Shown: positions 29,801-46,023 of the stretch, piece by piece
Position numbering within the stretch: position 1 is the stretch's first letter
Layout: each line of letters begins with the position of its first letter
Source of the DNA: Cucumis sativus
Lineage: Eukaryota; Streptophyta; Magnoliopsida; Cucurbitales; Cucurbitaceae
Length of the DNA: 64,000 nt
Assembly: GCF_000004075.3 (NCBI RefSeq)
Contig: NC_026657.2
Span: 18,906,501 to 18,970,500 of the forward strand
Reading direction: 5' to 3'
The notes under the pieces: model-generated
Seen by the model: only the letters and a program-made list of their open reading frames with translations
Database searches by the model: none
What the model was told of the DNA's origin: nothing
Made by a program: the position numbers and the translations under genes

Positions 29801-29872
29801 TATCAGAGCCAGGTTTCGATCCTGGGACCTGTGGGTTATGGGCCCACCACGCTTCCGCTGCGCCACTCTGAT
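29801..29872 (-). tRNA. Initiator tRNA-Met (CAT anticodon)
   Basis: On the minus strand a 72-nt cloverleaf runs from ATCAGAG to CTCTGATA. The acceptor stem pairs 5' ATCAGAG with 3' CTCTGAT. The anticodon loop is in GGGCCCATAACCC, anticodon CAT. The T arm CCAGG-ATCGAAA-CCTGG has A at the position normally T54, and the first base pair is A-T; both are hallmarks of eukaryotic initiator rather than elongator tRNA-Met. The B box (ggatcgaaacc) and an A box (tggcgcagcgg) are present for RNA polymerase III. A seven-T terminator follows 29 bases downstream. Discriminator A is encoded and CCA is not, as expected for a nuclear gene. Confidence 0.95.
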
Positions 29873-32800
29873 TGTTGAAATTGAATATACAAGTAAATTA
29901 TAGAAAATAAAAAAGCAAGAGGAAAATTTTCAAAATAGTATTTTTTAAAATACAATTTATGCAACATTTGTAAATATTGTTAATAGTTTTACTGTTTCAA
30001 GTAATTTCTTCCTTTTTTTTCTTCATATTGCAACTAATCTAATGTTTCATGAGAAGGAACAAAAATGAAAATAGGGGGGAAAGGAGAAGAAAGAAAAACG
30101 TAAAAGGGAGCCTACCTTCAAGAAAGATCTAAAAGAAAAAGTAGGAATAAAGAAAGAAAGAAAGAAAATAAACATTAAACAAAAAATATGTACTTAAATT
30201 AAATTGGGTCAATGCTACTCATACACTCTTTTCTATAAACTTTATATTTTTTGTTCATAAACTTTATTATCATACCCTTCATTGTAATTCATACAATGCT
30301 GTACTCGAAATATTGTTGATATACTTTGTAATGAAATATATATTGTATTAAATTTAGTTCTTCTTTTAAAACAATAGTTAGAACTTCTTTATTGCAGGTT
30401 CTTTTTCGTAAAACACCACAGAACCTTTTTTTCTTTGATAATGCTTAAAACACACTAACTTATTTTGCTTAAATTGAGATCGTTCTAATATTTTACGTCT
30501 CTATTTCGTGATTTTGTAGTTGTTGAGTTTAATTTGGTTCGTTCTTGATCATACCTTCATTTTGAGACTAATCGAGCTAAATTTAAAAGTTTAGAGCGTT
30601 AGTGGAGCAAGGAAAAAGAGTTTGTCGCGGTTGGAGCTTGCCGTCATAGCTCCACACGACACTAGTTGCAGCATCCAAAGACAGAAACTAGTGTTTTCGC
30701 ATAAAGGCTTGAGTGTCACAGTGTTGCCCTAGGGTGTGTATGGTGCCATGACGTTTTGTGTCTTATAACCCTAGCCGCCAACCATTTACACACATTTTTT
30801 GACATATATTTCTTGGACACTCTCTAGACATTTTTTAGCACTTTTTTGTGTTCGGTTCTTGGATATTATTTGATGCGTTGTATTGAGGGTAAGGTATATC
30901 TACCTTGGGATTTTAGATTTATCTTTTGGTTGACATTTTTTAGATTTTGAATATTTTTGTGTTAGGAACCTTTTGAAAAATTGAATTCATTGCATGATTT
31001 AATGTGTGATTCAATATAATTGAAAAACCAATTAGTCATTTAGGTTTGATCCAATCATAATCTTGTTAATTAGGCAAAAACTGCATGATAAGAAAAGCTA
31101 AAATTAAAATTGTTTATTGATTACGTTGTTCCAATCTAATGGGTGTGTGTTTGATTAGCTTAGGATTGAATTCATATTGAACATTCAGTATATTGTTTCT
31201 ACTAGTTTAATCAACTTAGTTCTTACCCCAAATCTTATTGATTTGCATGTTTAATTAGGATGCTTCATCTATGACCTATAAATTGATTTGAATTATAGGA
31301 CGGTTTTTCTGAAGATATTGTACGGATGACGAATAGATGATTGAGTGTTAATTAAAAGTGAATTGAAATAAATCACACACTACGTGTTTATTTCATTGAT
31401 TGCTATAATCACTGCCATGTTTTGAAGTATTTTTGCATTTTGTTTCAATTTATTTCCATTCAGTTCCAACTTCAAACCCCTCTCATTTATCACTTTAGCT
31501 AAATAATTAATGACTTTTGATTGTATCATTATCGGATTGTTTTCTCATTTTGATGAATATAATAGCAAAGGTTTTTCTTCTAATGATTTTTATGGGTTTT
31601 TTCCTTTGTTAATTTTGATTAGGTTCTTCCAGACAAATATATAATGTAAAAAATAATCATAATTCCAAATTCCATATTTGAACTTTTTTTTGTTGATTTG
31701 CAAAATATCAAGTATGAGTGAATCATCCATGACAGAAGAACAACAAATTCAAATCCTGAATCCTTTGGAAATACCAAACAAAAACAAAAAGATTATATTT
31801 TATAAGTAAGAAGGCTTTAATTACTTGTATTGGTATGAGTTTGACCAAATTAATGAGCTTGCCTAATATTGTGGTAGACTTTACTTCCATAAATCACATG
31901 GAAGGTGTATATGTATAATGTATTCATTTATTAATTTATTCAACTTTCCTGGAAATGCCAAATTTTGAAAATCATATATGTAGGTCCATACATGCATGCA
32001 TTTAACTATATAGAAATAATTTAGTAACACATCTTTTTATATTTAGAAAAGTAATTAAGTAAGGTCAAACCATAATTAATTGAAATTCCAAAATCCAATA
32101 GCAACAATTTTGTTTGAAATTAATCACAACAGTGATCAGTAAACGTAAGTTAATTAGAAATTAGTTTGAATGCGTTCTAGTTAATCGTGCATAACATGAA
32201 ACTTCATATCATGATTAAATTATAATATGATATGATATACTATTAATGAAGCTACATGCCTACACATTTTGACACTTTACCAAATATTTTTAACAAAAAT
32301 TGTCAAAAATACAAAAAAAAAAAAAAAAAAATCTAGTTATACTCCATACAATAATCAATTTTGTTTTCATTTTTTTTTTTAATTTCTAGTTACAATTATT
32401 AATAAAATTAGGTTAAATTTAAAGTTAGTTCACATGACTTCAAATTTTAGAATTTAGTAGTTCATATGGCATAGTTCCTATGCTTTGCTAGATGGGGTGA
32501 ACAATCTAACACATTAAATTAAAATGGATTATTTATTAAGATGACCATATTGGATAAATTCTAATTATAAACCATAAAACTTAACTTTTAAATTAGTCCA
32601 AACATAGTTAAAAAATTTCGAGGTTCAAATCTCTGGATCTCCAAGTTGTAGGGTAGGAATTGAAAAATAAGGTAAAAGGGTAGTAATTAAAGTAGAGATG
32701 GATTTTAGAATGAGTAAATTGAAAATGTTGGGGAAAGAAAAAAGAAAAAGGAAAAATGAATGGGATTGTGTATGTGTAGGTGATGATTGAGAGAAGAATA

Positions 32801-33590
32801 ATTGGCACATGAATGCATGGTTTAAAGTTATGTGTGTACAACTATTTGATGAAATCTTTAAAAATGACATGTTTTATGATGAGCTGTTTTCGATGTCCCC
32901 TTCCATAGTTATTCTTTTAACTCTTATTATTAAATTTAGTAGTGACATGTAAATGAGAATAAAGTATATGTTACTATTTTTAAATAGCTTATATATAATT
33001 ATTCAGTGGATTTGGTCGCCCATCTCATGCCATCCCATCCCTTACACTATTACTTCTAATATTTGAATCCCTCCTTTCCCTCTTTCATCTCCCTTTCAAA
33101 TCCCTTTCATCTCTTCAATTTCTTCTAAACCACAAACCTAAATATAATATATTAATTCATTTTTAGAAATAAATACGTTTTCAATTTGGCCTTTTTTTTA
33201 TTATTATTTTAAATAATAATGAGATACTTTCAAATTTAAAACTATACGTTCTTTTTCCTCACTTTCCATCCACTTTCTCTTGTCTAGTCTCGTCTCGTCT
33301 CGTCTCCTCTACTAGATAATATATTTTTTAATTTAAGAATGTTCGAAATATTTTGAACCTATTTTGCACAAGAGATGAACTAAAATGACCAAATTAAAAC
33401 TTTACGAGACCAGATGCATATGATTCTAGAAACTTACTAAAAAATATATTTTTTAAAAAAATTGGGACTTTTTTCAAAGTATAACTATTTATTAAAATAA
33501 TTATATTCTATATAACATTTTAGAAGCCCAACAAAGTCCAACCCTTATCATGTATAATTACAAAAATGTCCCTGCAATTCTACGCGATTA
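29873..33590. other. Spacer with a GC-richer unidentified block
   Basis: No supported gene. About 30590-30780 is less AT-rich ('gtcgcggttggagcttgccg', 'cacagtgttgccctagg') and may be part of an old retroelement, but no domain or repeat partner is visible. The remainder is AT-rich with poly-A/T tracts (for example 32312-32330). Confidence 0.5.
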
Positions 33591-34940
33591 ACCTTCACAC
33601 TTATTCGTTTTCTAGGTGATTCTTCTTTTCTCTCGGATAGACAGAGATGACTATTTATTTCTATCTATCTCAAATAAACAATGATAGAACATTGTCACTA
33701 TCTATTTGATTCAGTTCTAACAAATAATTCCAATACGATACAATGCTAATTCAACACATACATTTGCATGCTATCACAATATATTGCATATAGATAGTGA
33801 TAGCTAGACCATTATTTTTATCTATACCAGATAAACAGTGATATAATACTATCACTTTCTATCCGAGATAAACAAAGATAAAAACACTATCATTGTCTTC
33901 ATTGTCTATATGATTTCATTCTAACAAATAATCCCAATTCAATATAATGTTAATTTAACACATATATTTGCATGCTATCTATTATGATAGACGGTGATAG
34001 TTCACTATCTTTGTCTATTTAATTCAATTCTAACAAATAATCTCAATTGAATAAGACTATTGGAATAGACATTATATTGTGTTGTGTAAAATGAAAACAA
34101 GATTATGTAAGAAAATAAATTAGCTATTCAATAGTGATAGAAAGAAATAGATTTTTATCTCTGTCTATCTCTCTGTATACAATTCATTATAAAAGACAAA
34201 TAAAAAGAGAGAAACAAATATATACATCTAGAGTTATGTTTATGTTTATCACTGTCTATCTTTATTCACAATTTATTACAAAAGATTAATAACAAGAGAT
34301 AGATAGAGATATACATCTATAGATAGACAAAAAAACATGTCTATCTCTATCCACAATTCATTATTAAATAATAGAAAAAATAAATGAGGATCCTAATCAC
34401 AATGCAAGAATACAGTTAGAATGTTTATCTATCACAAATAAACTGAAATAGATGCTTATCTTTGTCTATTTCTATCCACGACTCACTAATGGTAAATAAT
34501 ATAACTTTCTAGATAAGATAAAGGGACATTTTAAAAAATAGCAAAATAAATTAAAATATTTACAAACTATAGCAAAATTTTGGATTCTATCACTGGTGAT
34601 ATTCTATCATTATAGCATATCAATGACTATCAGTGATAAAATTTGCTATAGGTTGTAAATGTTTTATAAAATCTACTATTTTTAAAAATTCTCCTAACAT
34701 AAAGATAAAGATAAAAACAATAAGTATAAATAAATATATTTGAGATAAATATAGATAAACTACTATATTTATGTCTATCGAGATAGACATAGATAAAATT
34801 ATATCTCTGTTTATCTCGGATAGAGACAAATAATTAAACAATCTTGTACCAAATTTAAACAATCGTTTGATTCTATCACTTATCTATTAGTAATATTGGT
34901 TTATCTCACGTCTATATGAGACAAACAATTAATTATTTAG
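33590..34940. repeat. Degenerate ctatc/gatag repeat array
   Basis: About 1.3 kb dominated by 'tatctatc', 'gatagac', 'gataaac' and related words in both orientations. Superimposed is a longer unit with 'ttctaacaaataatcccaat' leading to 'catatatttgcatgctatc', seen at about 33702-33776, 33905-33978 and partly at 34014-34053. It is non-coding, and ORFs crossing it are low-complexity. The last part (34560-34690) resembles the dispersed repeat at 4190-4330. Confidence 0.7.
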
Positions 34941-36540
34941 ATATAGATACACGACCATGTAGTTAAAAAAAAAATAATGAAAGATGACAATTCGTGACAA
35001 GGACACCAAAGATGAAAGAGGATGAAGAAAACAATTTTTCAAATTTGGAATAAAAAATTTAACTCAAAGTTAGTTATACAGCTTCTTTTCTTTTCTTGTT
35101 ATACGGACCTTTTCAGTTTTATTTCATATATTTATATATAATTATATATATATATATTATAAATTATCCAAAAAAAAATTAATATGGATAAAATGTCAAA
35201 TTCATTATATTTATATAAAAAAAGAAATAGCCTCATAATTTATATAACTTTTGTGGAAAAAAGTTTGAAAATTTTGGTTAATTAACTATTAAATGCATTA
35301 GGTATAAAAGGTCAATGAGGAAATAGAGAGAAGATGATGAGGGGAAAAAAAGTTTTGTGTGCATCTTAAAATTGAAACCCTTTTGTCAATTGTAATAATT
35401 AGTACTTTATTTAAAATGATAAGTTATGAAACGTGGAACAATATAAATTACAAATTTTAGTAGGTTGTTTTCAACTTAATCACTTTCTAAAATTAAATTC
35501 ATTTGGAGCTTTTAATTTAGAGTGTGTTGGAGGTTAGTTAACATTTCCATAATTGAATACTAAGAAAAATATTACTACAAGTTTACTACCCTCAAAGTAT
35601 CAACCATACTTTTTCAAAAAAATAAATACCACACATCTTATTATTTACTTATATAAATTTTTATTAAAATATCTTTTTTGGTTAATTTTTTTATTCATAT
35701 ATTTGTTTAAGTTTGATCTCTTCTATTTTAGAAAAATCAAGTTATTACTTCTTAATTATTATTGATTTTTTTAAAAAAAAACTTTTTGTTATCTACAAAT
35801 TATTAGGGTTATTTTTTAAATATATAATAATGAACCAAAATATAATAAAATATTATCGTATATAATCGACATCTTAGATTATAATATTTTGCTATATTTA
35901 TAAATATTTTTTTAAATTTTATGTTAAAATATAGAGAGTAAATTTTTCTTTTCTAAAAAAGACCATACTAAAATCAATATTTAAAGAAATTACAATACTA
36001 ACTTCAAAATAGTAACGTTGGAAAATATTTAGTTTATTTTATTATACTTAAAAATATCTAGTATATCTATATTATAAAATTACCTCTACTTAATTTGTTT
36101 AAAAAAATAATGAATTAGAAAACAATAATAATAAAAACCAAAGGATGAAAAGATGTATTCAAATGATTAATTGAAATCGTTTAAACAAGTTAACATTATT
36201 TTAAAGATGATTTAAACAAGTTAACATGTACATTATTTAAAAGATATTTACACTTTGTTGTTTATTTTCATGATGAGTAGATTTGATGAAGATATGAATT
36301 CACCTCTCTTGTTTTTAAACAGCACGAATATTTTATATTATGAAACAACTGGTGTTTGGTTTCAATATTTATTCTTGATGGAGAAGAGGACTATCCATCA
36401 ATGGCTGCAACCACCCTTCACATGGAAGTTCCTGTCAATGTGCCATAAACAAATGCCCTCCTAACAATTAAAATATACTTCTCTTCTTTATTCTTTTTGG
36501 ACCTTCTCTCAAATCATTATCCAACATAACCTTTTTTTTT
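34941..36540. other. AT-rich spacer before the receptor kinase gene
   Basis: No gene seen. Very AT-rich, with a 'ttttgctatatttataaat' patch near 35886 resembling the tails of the dispersed repeat. The last few hundred bases are presumably the receptor kinase promoter. Confidence 0.55.
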
Positions 36541-37156
36541 CCCTTTCTTCTTCAGAATTGCATGTGAATCCAGGCTACTTCTCTAAGGAAACGATTCCTT
36601 CTGAACTTCCATCGCCATCATTCCCAACGACCCAGTACGTACGGAGCTTTTCCCCAACTGTTTCTCTCATTCTAATCCTTCTTTTTGTTCTTTCTGCAAA
36701 TCCCCTTTCTGGGTTTCATACCTTTCCTTAACTTCCAATTCAATTCTCCTCAGAAATTGGGTTGTTGAGAATTTTTGTAATAAATCAATCCTCTGCTTCC
36801 ATTGGTCTTGTGGGGTTTTTTTTCAAAGGTACGTTACCTGGCGCTTGCTTGCTTTTACTTTTATGCGTATTCATGATGGTATAATGTAGTTTAGGTTTTG
36901 GAAAATGAAACCCAATTGGATGGTGAACTTATTTGTTGCTGATTTGGGTTGGTTTCAAAAGTCAACCTAGTAGAATTAGTTTAGTTCTTAGCTGAAATGT
37001 TGATGGGGGGGTGGGAGTTAATTTTAACAACTCTTGGGTGCTGATTGTGTCTTCTTCTATATGTGCAAATTTTGCAGGTATGGAACCAGATTTGTAAGAT
37101 AAGTTTCTCTCACTCGTAGCTTATTTATCTTGAACTACTCACTTGTTTCTTAGAAA
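36541..37156 (+). promoter_or_regulatory. Leader of LRR receptor kinase gene with probable 5' UTR intron
   Basis: A CT-rich leader (from about 36540) is followed by 'caaag|gtacgt' at 36829 and 'tttgcag|gta' ending at 37077, consistent with a 249-bp intron in the 5' UTR. The start codon at 37157 follows 80 bases later. Inferred from splice-site pattern. Confidence 0.4.
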
Positions 37157-39488
37157 ATGATGAAGAATAGCTTCATCTTCGTTGAAATTTTATTGTTTTT
37201 AGCATTTATCTCCTCGGGAGTTCTCACCGAGCCAGTTGAAGACAAGCAAGCCTTGCTTGATTTCTTCCATAATATCCCTCACTCCCCCTCTCTCAACTGG
37301 AATCAGAGTAGTTCTGTGTGCAAAGCCTGGACAGGAGTGTTTTGCAATTCTGATGAGTCTAAAGTAGTAGCCTTGCGATTACCCGGGACTGGTCTGCGCG
37401 GTCCGATCCCTGTGAATACTCTTAGCCGTCTATCTGCGCTTGAGATTCTAAGCCTTAGGTTAAATAGGATATCAGGTCCTTTCCCTTTTGATTTTTCGAA
37501 GCTGGGAAACTTGAGTTCCTTGTATCTGCAATATAACAAGTTTTCTGGTCCTTTGCCTTCAGATTTTTCAGTTTGGAATAACCTTAGTGTCATTGATCTA
37601 TCAAACAATCTCTTCAATGGGAGTATTCCTTCCTCTATCTCAAAGTTGAGTCATTTGACAGTTCTGAATCTTGCAAACAACTCGTTTTCAGGCGAAATTC
37701 CGAACCTTGATATTCCAAGTTTGCAACGGTTAGATTTGTCCAATAATAATCTTACAGGAAATGTGCCTCACTCTCTTCAAAGATTTCCAAGTTGGGTGTT
37801 CGCTGGTAACAATGTTACTGAAGAACATAGTGCAATTCCCCCATCTTTTCCCCTCCAGCCTCCCACTGCTCAACCGACGAGAAAAGGCCGGCTGAGTGAA
37901 TCTGCAATACTTGGTATTGCAATTGGTGGTTCTGTTATTGTGTTTATTTTTCTAGCTGTTCTTTTGACTGTTTGGTGGTTGAAAAAAGGGAAAGAAAATA
38001 CGAGTCCCTCTATGGACCCCAAAAAGAAGGAATTGTCTGTGAAAAAAAGGGGCTTTGAGAGCCAAGAACAAAAGAACAACCTCAATTTCTTTCAGGATTC
38101 TAATCTTGCATTTGACTTGGAAGACCTGTTGAGAGCATCTGCCGAGGTTCTCGGGAAGGGAACCTTTGGAGTGAGTTACAAGGCAGCTTTGGAGGACTCG
38201 ACAACGGTTGTAGTGAAGAGGCTGAATCAAGTGACAGTTGGAAAACGAGAATTTGAACAGCAGATGGAGTTGATTGGAAAAATTAAGCACGAGAATGTCG
38301 TTTCCTTAAGAGCATACTATTATTCAAAGGATGAGAAACTCATGGTCTACGACTACTATGGACAAGGGAGCGTGTCTGCAATGTTACATGGTAAGCATCA
38401 TATCGCCTTCCTCCAACTGTTATTATGGTTTTTTATTATTTTTTGATACGTTTTTAAAGAACTGATAAAGAAGCGGAAGTTTTGTCCAACGGTGATGGTA
38501 GTTCACTTTTTCTTATTCAAGAGTGGAGATAATTACAATTTCTTGCTATAGTTGCTTCTATCAAAGTCTAAACACTAACCATTGCTAGCTCTCAACTATT
38601 GCTACACAACTCTTGCTGCTTTCTACAAATTTCTAGATCACGAAAATAAACCATATGAGAGCTAAATGGACTGATTATTTAGATTTACAAGCTAGAGTTT
38701 GGTAGTACTGATTATCTAACTTGAGAAGAGAAAAAAACGAGCCATTCAAATTGCTATTCCAAATACTTATAATGGATGAATCTATCTTTTGAAAAAATTG
38801 TGATGCACTAACCCAATCTAATATTGCAGGCAAGGAAGGGGATGGTTTACGTGTGTTAGATTGGGATACTAGGATGAAAATTGCCATTGGAGCGGCTCGA
38901 GGTCTTGCTCATATCCACACAGAAAATGGTGGAAAATGTACCCATGGAAATGTCAGAGCCTCAAACATCTTCCTCAACTCTAAAGGATACGGTTGTGTAT
39001 CCGACGTTGGCTTGGCTGGGCTAATGAATTCAATTCCACTACCAGCCACAAGAACCCCTGGTTACCGAGCGCCTGAATTGACCGACACTCGGAGAGCATC
39101 AGAAGCAGCTGATGTCTACAGTTTCGGGGTGGTGCTACTGGAACTTCTGACTGGAAAATCTCCCATACACGTTGAAGGTTGTAATGAAGTTGTTAATTTA
39201 GTGAGGTGGGTGAACTCTGTGGTGAGGGAGGAATGGACAGCAGAAGTGTTTGATGTTGAGCTTCTCAGGTATCCAAACATAGAAGAAGAAATGGTGGAGA
39301 TGCTGCAAATTGGGTTGTCTTGTGTTGCCAAAATGCCTGAACAGAGGCCAAAAATGATCGATCTAATGTTGAGAATCGAGCAAGTTCGGCAACACAGTAC
39401 AGGAACCCAACCGTCATCAGGGTCAAAATCAGCGTATTCAACTCCGGTTCATGTAATGGAAATCGGTTCTTCCTCACATTTACCTTGA
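37157..39488 (+). CDS. LRR receptor-like pseudokinase (LRR-III type, At4g23740-like)
   Basis: Two exons, 37157-38390 and 38830-39488, joined in phase by a GT-AG intron, giving 630 residues. Order: signal peptide (1 to about 25); LRRNT cap (EDKQALLDFFHNI and SWNWN-like start, with C-x-W-x-GV-x-C); about five leucine-rich repeats (for example LSVIDLSNNLFNGSIP); a Pro/Thr-rich linker; one membrane span (about 250-273); a juxtamembrane region rich in Lys; and a kinase domain from about 321. The glycine loop GKGTFGVSYKA and the VAIK-type Lys (354, VVVKRL) are kept. The HRD motif is HGN (450-452) and DFG is DVG (470-472), so this is most likely a catalytically dead receptor that signals as a scaffold at the plasma membrane. 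This matches the 'probable inactive receptor kinase' group. Ligand and partners unknown. Confidence 0.93.
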
Positions 39489-41030
39489 AATCTTTGTTCT
39501 GTTACACAGTACATAGATTCTTTTGACCTTCTGCTTTCTATCTATTCATTTAAACTAGTTGAATTGGGGGCTTAGTTTTGCTTAAGCCTTTTGGACTTTT
39601 TGAGGTTACTAGTTTAGACCTCGTCAAGTTCAATATCTCAAATGTTTATTTATCTTTACAAGTTCAATTTTTAGTACAAATGGAAATTTGCATATTGGTT
39701 ATGACTTTGGTTTTGAGCTAAGAGATCAAAGTTAAAACGCTTTTCATTCCCATTTGTCATTATTGGAAAAGTAAAAGCAATCTTATTTGACTAGAGAGAT
39801 CTTAAAAGATTTGGGAAATTTTTTCTAATACCCTTTTCAATCTTCCCTCCTTTCTATCTAATCAAGTATTAAAAGATACTTTTTAAAAAAGGTACATAAA
39901 AAAAAAAAAAAAAAAAAACAAAGTACTTTAAAAAATGTTCAAAATTAGTTTGCATATTTTCAATAAATTTGAAAATCATTACCTATCGTTAGTTTATGCT
40001 TAAACAAAATTTAGTCTTAGATTACCTTACCAGTTTACTCTACAAAACTTTTGAGGTTTGTATCTAACATATATTTTGACATTTAATTTGTTTTTGTTTG
40101 ACAATATTTGGGATGGGAGAATTAAACGGTGTCTCAAAGAGTTTCTAATATATCTATTTACATGTTGGACATAATTTTGAATTTATATAAATATTGAACC
40201 CAAATGATAAAACTATCCACGTTTAGTATTGATATTAAATAATAAAAGAAGCGGAAAGTAGAGACATCCTGCATGTTTCTAATTATATATATATATGATG
40301 TATTGCCCTAAATATTTTATTCCATATTTTATTATTTTATATTAAAATTTATCTATTTAGTTTATTAATTATTTAATATATTTTATTTTCATTTAATTTC
40401 AAAATTGTCATTTATTAGATATAGCATGTAAAGATGGTATATAATTAATTCGGTTATGGTAACATTCTAATCAAAATTTTCTTTCTATTTTTTTTTTTGT
40501 TATTTTAATTAAAATTTATTCCAATATATTTTCTTTTGTTCGATCTCTCTCAGTTCATTCTTTCTTATTTTATTTATCTCTAAGTTTTTTCGTGAGTGTA
40601 TATTTGTTTCATAATATTAATTTTGTTTGTGAAATTATGAACGATAGTATTTCACTAGTTCTCTGATTAAGAAAATTTAATGCTAATGAAGTATATGTTG
40701 TATAGTCTTTTTTTTTTTTTTTCATTTTGCAATGTTTTTTATATATACCTCTTATTTTACTAATTTTTGTTATTTATAATAATTATATTAGATCCATTTT
40801 GGATAAAGTTAATTTAATAAATTGTTAGAAACTTATTTCTATTGAAATAGACAATATATACCATATGTATTTTAAAGAATAAATTATGATATCTAGCCGA
40901 ATGGTATTAGCTATCGAACATTATAAAGTAGTTTATAATGAATAGATAGAAATAAAATGTATGGTTAATTTTCAATAAATTAAAAAGATTATTATAAACT
41001 TGTGGTAGCGATTAGTGTGGTGAATGATGG
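39489..41030. other. Spacer with poly-A and AT-rich tracts
   Basis: Begins with the receptor kinase 3' UTR. Includes an A run at about 39897-39918. No gene seen. Confidence 0.6.
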
Positions 41031-41057
41031 TTGAGAGGCCGTAGGGTAAGAATAAAA

Positions 41058-41258
41058 TGGGCCTGGAAGAGAGGCCCAATAGAGGCCCCAATCAGAGAAG
41101 GGAATAATTTTCTTCGGCGGCAGCTTTCGGCGAAGGAAGATGGTGCCGTGGATGAAACGCTAAGAAGGGCCCACATAATTCTCTTTAAAAATATATATAA
41201 TAATGTAAAATAGAACCAATAAAAAACGTCGGCTTTGTGGAAGAAACGGTTCTATAAA
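41058..41258 (+). promoter_or_regulatory. Promoter of the E2 gene: site II elements and TATA box
   Basis: A TATAAA at 41253-41258 (in 'ttctataaaattc') stands about 275 bases before the start codon. Upstream are clustered GGCCC words: TGGGCCT (41058), AGGCCCA (41072), AGGCCCC (41083) and GGGCCCA (about 41167). Such site II-like clusters are common in promoters of broadly expressed plant housekeeping genes. After the TATA box comes a CT-rich leader (41280-41450). Confidence 0.6.
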
Positions 41259-41533
41259 ATTCATTCCGCACCGAATCACCATTAGTTTTTTCTTTTCCCA
41301 TTTCCTTCGTCGCTTCTCATCCTCATCCTTTCTTCGTCTTCTTCACAACATCAAACCCTCACACCACACCCTAAAGCTCCCTCACCTCAACCCTCCTCCT
41401 CTTTCTCTTCGTACGATTTTCTTATTTTTCTTTTTCTTTTTCTTTTTTCTCATGTTTCTGGACCACTTTCAGCTTTGATCTGATGTTTTGCGTTGCGATT
41501 CTGGATCTTACAGATTTTTGTTAGCTTTTGCGG

Positions 41534-44180
<2,647 letters not shown>

Positions 44181-46023
44181 GCGATGGTGACTTTAATGAT
44201 AAATGCATTTAGATTGTCCCAATTTTTATGCTCTCACTGTCTGTTCTATATATGATGAATGAATCCTTTATCTCTCGGTCTGTTGCAACCATGGTCGTAT
44301 GCTGATGCTTGAGCAAAGAAAGGTCGTTAACATTTCCCCTTTCATTCCAATTGGAAAATATTTTCTTATTTGGTTGTGTGGATTAATATAATACAATATA
44401 TAGGACACTGAAATGTATCTTCGGTTCCCTCTTTCTTTTTTTCTTTTTTTCTTTTTTTTTTTTTTGGTTATTTTATGCTCTTTTTTCTTCGCTGTTCATA
44501 CACCAGACTACACATTTGTACATTTCATTTCAGCTGATTGGTGACATCATTTCTAACTTTGAGTTTTTTTAATATCATTTCTTTAAATAAAACAAATTTG
44601 AAATGTTTGGTCAATTCAAACTACATATTGATTTTCTGTCATTCTCTTGACTTTCAATTCTTGAATGGGTAAATTTCAAGTTTAATGTTTCTGTCTAATA
44701 GATTTTTTTTTTATCAAATTAAATTATTATTTCTTAGAAAAAAGATTGCCCTTTTATTGGTCATATGATCGGAATTTTAATATCTTACTGGACACAAGAT
44801 TAGATTTTACAAGTTTTATATAAATACTTAAAATTTTAAAATATAATAATGGGTCATAAGGGCTTGTCTTAAGATTGTACAATTTTTTATTAGTTTGGAA
44901 ATTGTATTTTTTGGTTCCTTTTTTCTTTTTTTTTTTTCATCAATTAATAGTCTATTTTATGGTTTGAGAATTGTGGAGATACACAATTAAACCTCTAATA
45001 TTGAAAGAAATTACAAACCAATAATTGAGTTACTTACAAAGTGTTCATATTTGGGTCTTTGTTCTTTTAAAAGATTGTTATGGTTTATACTACTATATGA
45101 AAGTTTTACCTATGGACGTAACTTTTTTAGCATAATTTTGGGAGAGATTATTTTAAGTAACTCTTAAAAATATTTATATAGTAAAATATCAATCAGGTAA
45201 AAATAAAGATCAATAGTAAATAGAAAGAAAAAAAAGTTGATGGACAAAAATGAAAATGAAGGGGTTGATATGGCCTTTGTTCTAAACGTGAAGAGAAAAT
45301 GTGTATGGACCCAAATGGAGATGTCAAGAGTATGGAAACAAAACGTAGAAAATACATTCATAATTTCCTTTTCTAAAATTACTTGTTTTATACTTACAAT
45401 ATTTAATGAATTCTCAATACTTAAAAGTATGTCTCGAAATGAAATTGCTATTATTACAATTTTTCAAGAGTTTGAAGTGAAAAGGAAGTTTTTTCTTAGT
45501 TCAATAATAAAATTCAAATCTATGATAATTTGGATAAATAATGTAATTTAAAAAAATAATTATTGAAATATTGTAGCTCTAAAAATATTTACAAAAATGT
45601 GCTACTTTTGCTTTCTTTCTTCAACGTCTGCTCTGGGTAACGTAAGACATTGTCTTTTTGTTTTTTAATTTAAATTTCGTTATTATTTTACTCGTGTTTC
45701 TCTCTCCATTTGTTTTGGTTTTAAAACTTTTGTTGAAATTTAAATTCTATTATTATCTTTCTCCTCTAAATAATATTTCTAAATAATTAAATAGTTATAT
45801 CAAATCATATTCAAATTTCAATTCATTTATTAGATTATATATTTTATCTTTTTTATTTTTATTTGTTATTAATTTTATAAAAATTTATAGTTGTATTGTT
45901 AATTATTAAAAAATATGATTTTTGAACCGTTTTTAAATAATGATACGTAGTTGAAAAAGTTAAATGTAAATTAAAATATTTTTCATAACCAAATTGCATT
46001 ATTTAAAAGATAAAAGAAAATCA
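44181..46023. other. AT-rich spacer after the E2 gene
   Basis: Begins with the E2 3' UTR and a T-rich block (44430-44466). A 104-codon open frame at 45237-45551 has no recognisable domain and drifts into low-complexity sequence; I do not call it a gene. Confidence 0.55.

Noticed and set aside
30590..30780. Small RNA or structured non-coding gene in a GC-richer block
   Set aside because: No promoter boxes or recognisable fold; more likely old repeat sequence, but not proven.
34620..34862. 80-codon minus-strand frame rich in Ile/Tyr/Asp
   Set aside because: Arises from the gatag/ctatc repeat and has no real codon structure.
33590..34940. CRISPR-like array
   Set aside because: Repeats are degenerate, of variable spacing and in both orientations, and this is a plant nuclear genome.
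37303..37617. Minus-strand open frame across the LRR exon
   Set aside because: Mirror of the strongly conserved LRR coding sequence; no independent support.
45237..45551. 104-codon open frame
   Set aside because: No known motif; turns into low-complexity AT-rich sequence; no splice or promoter signals.
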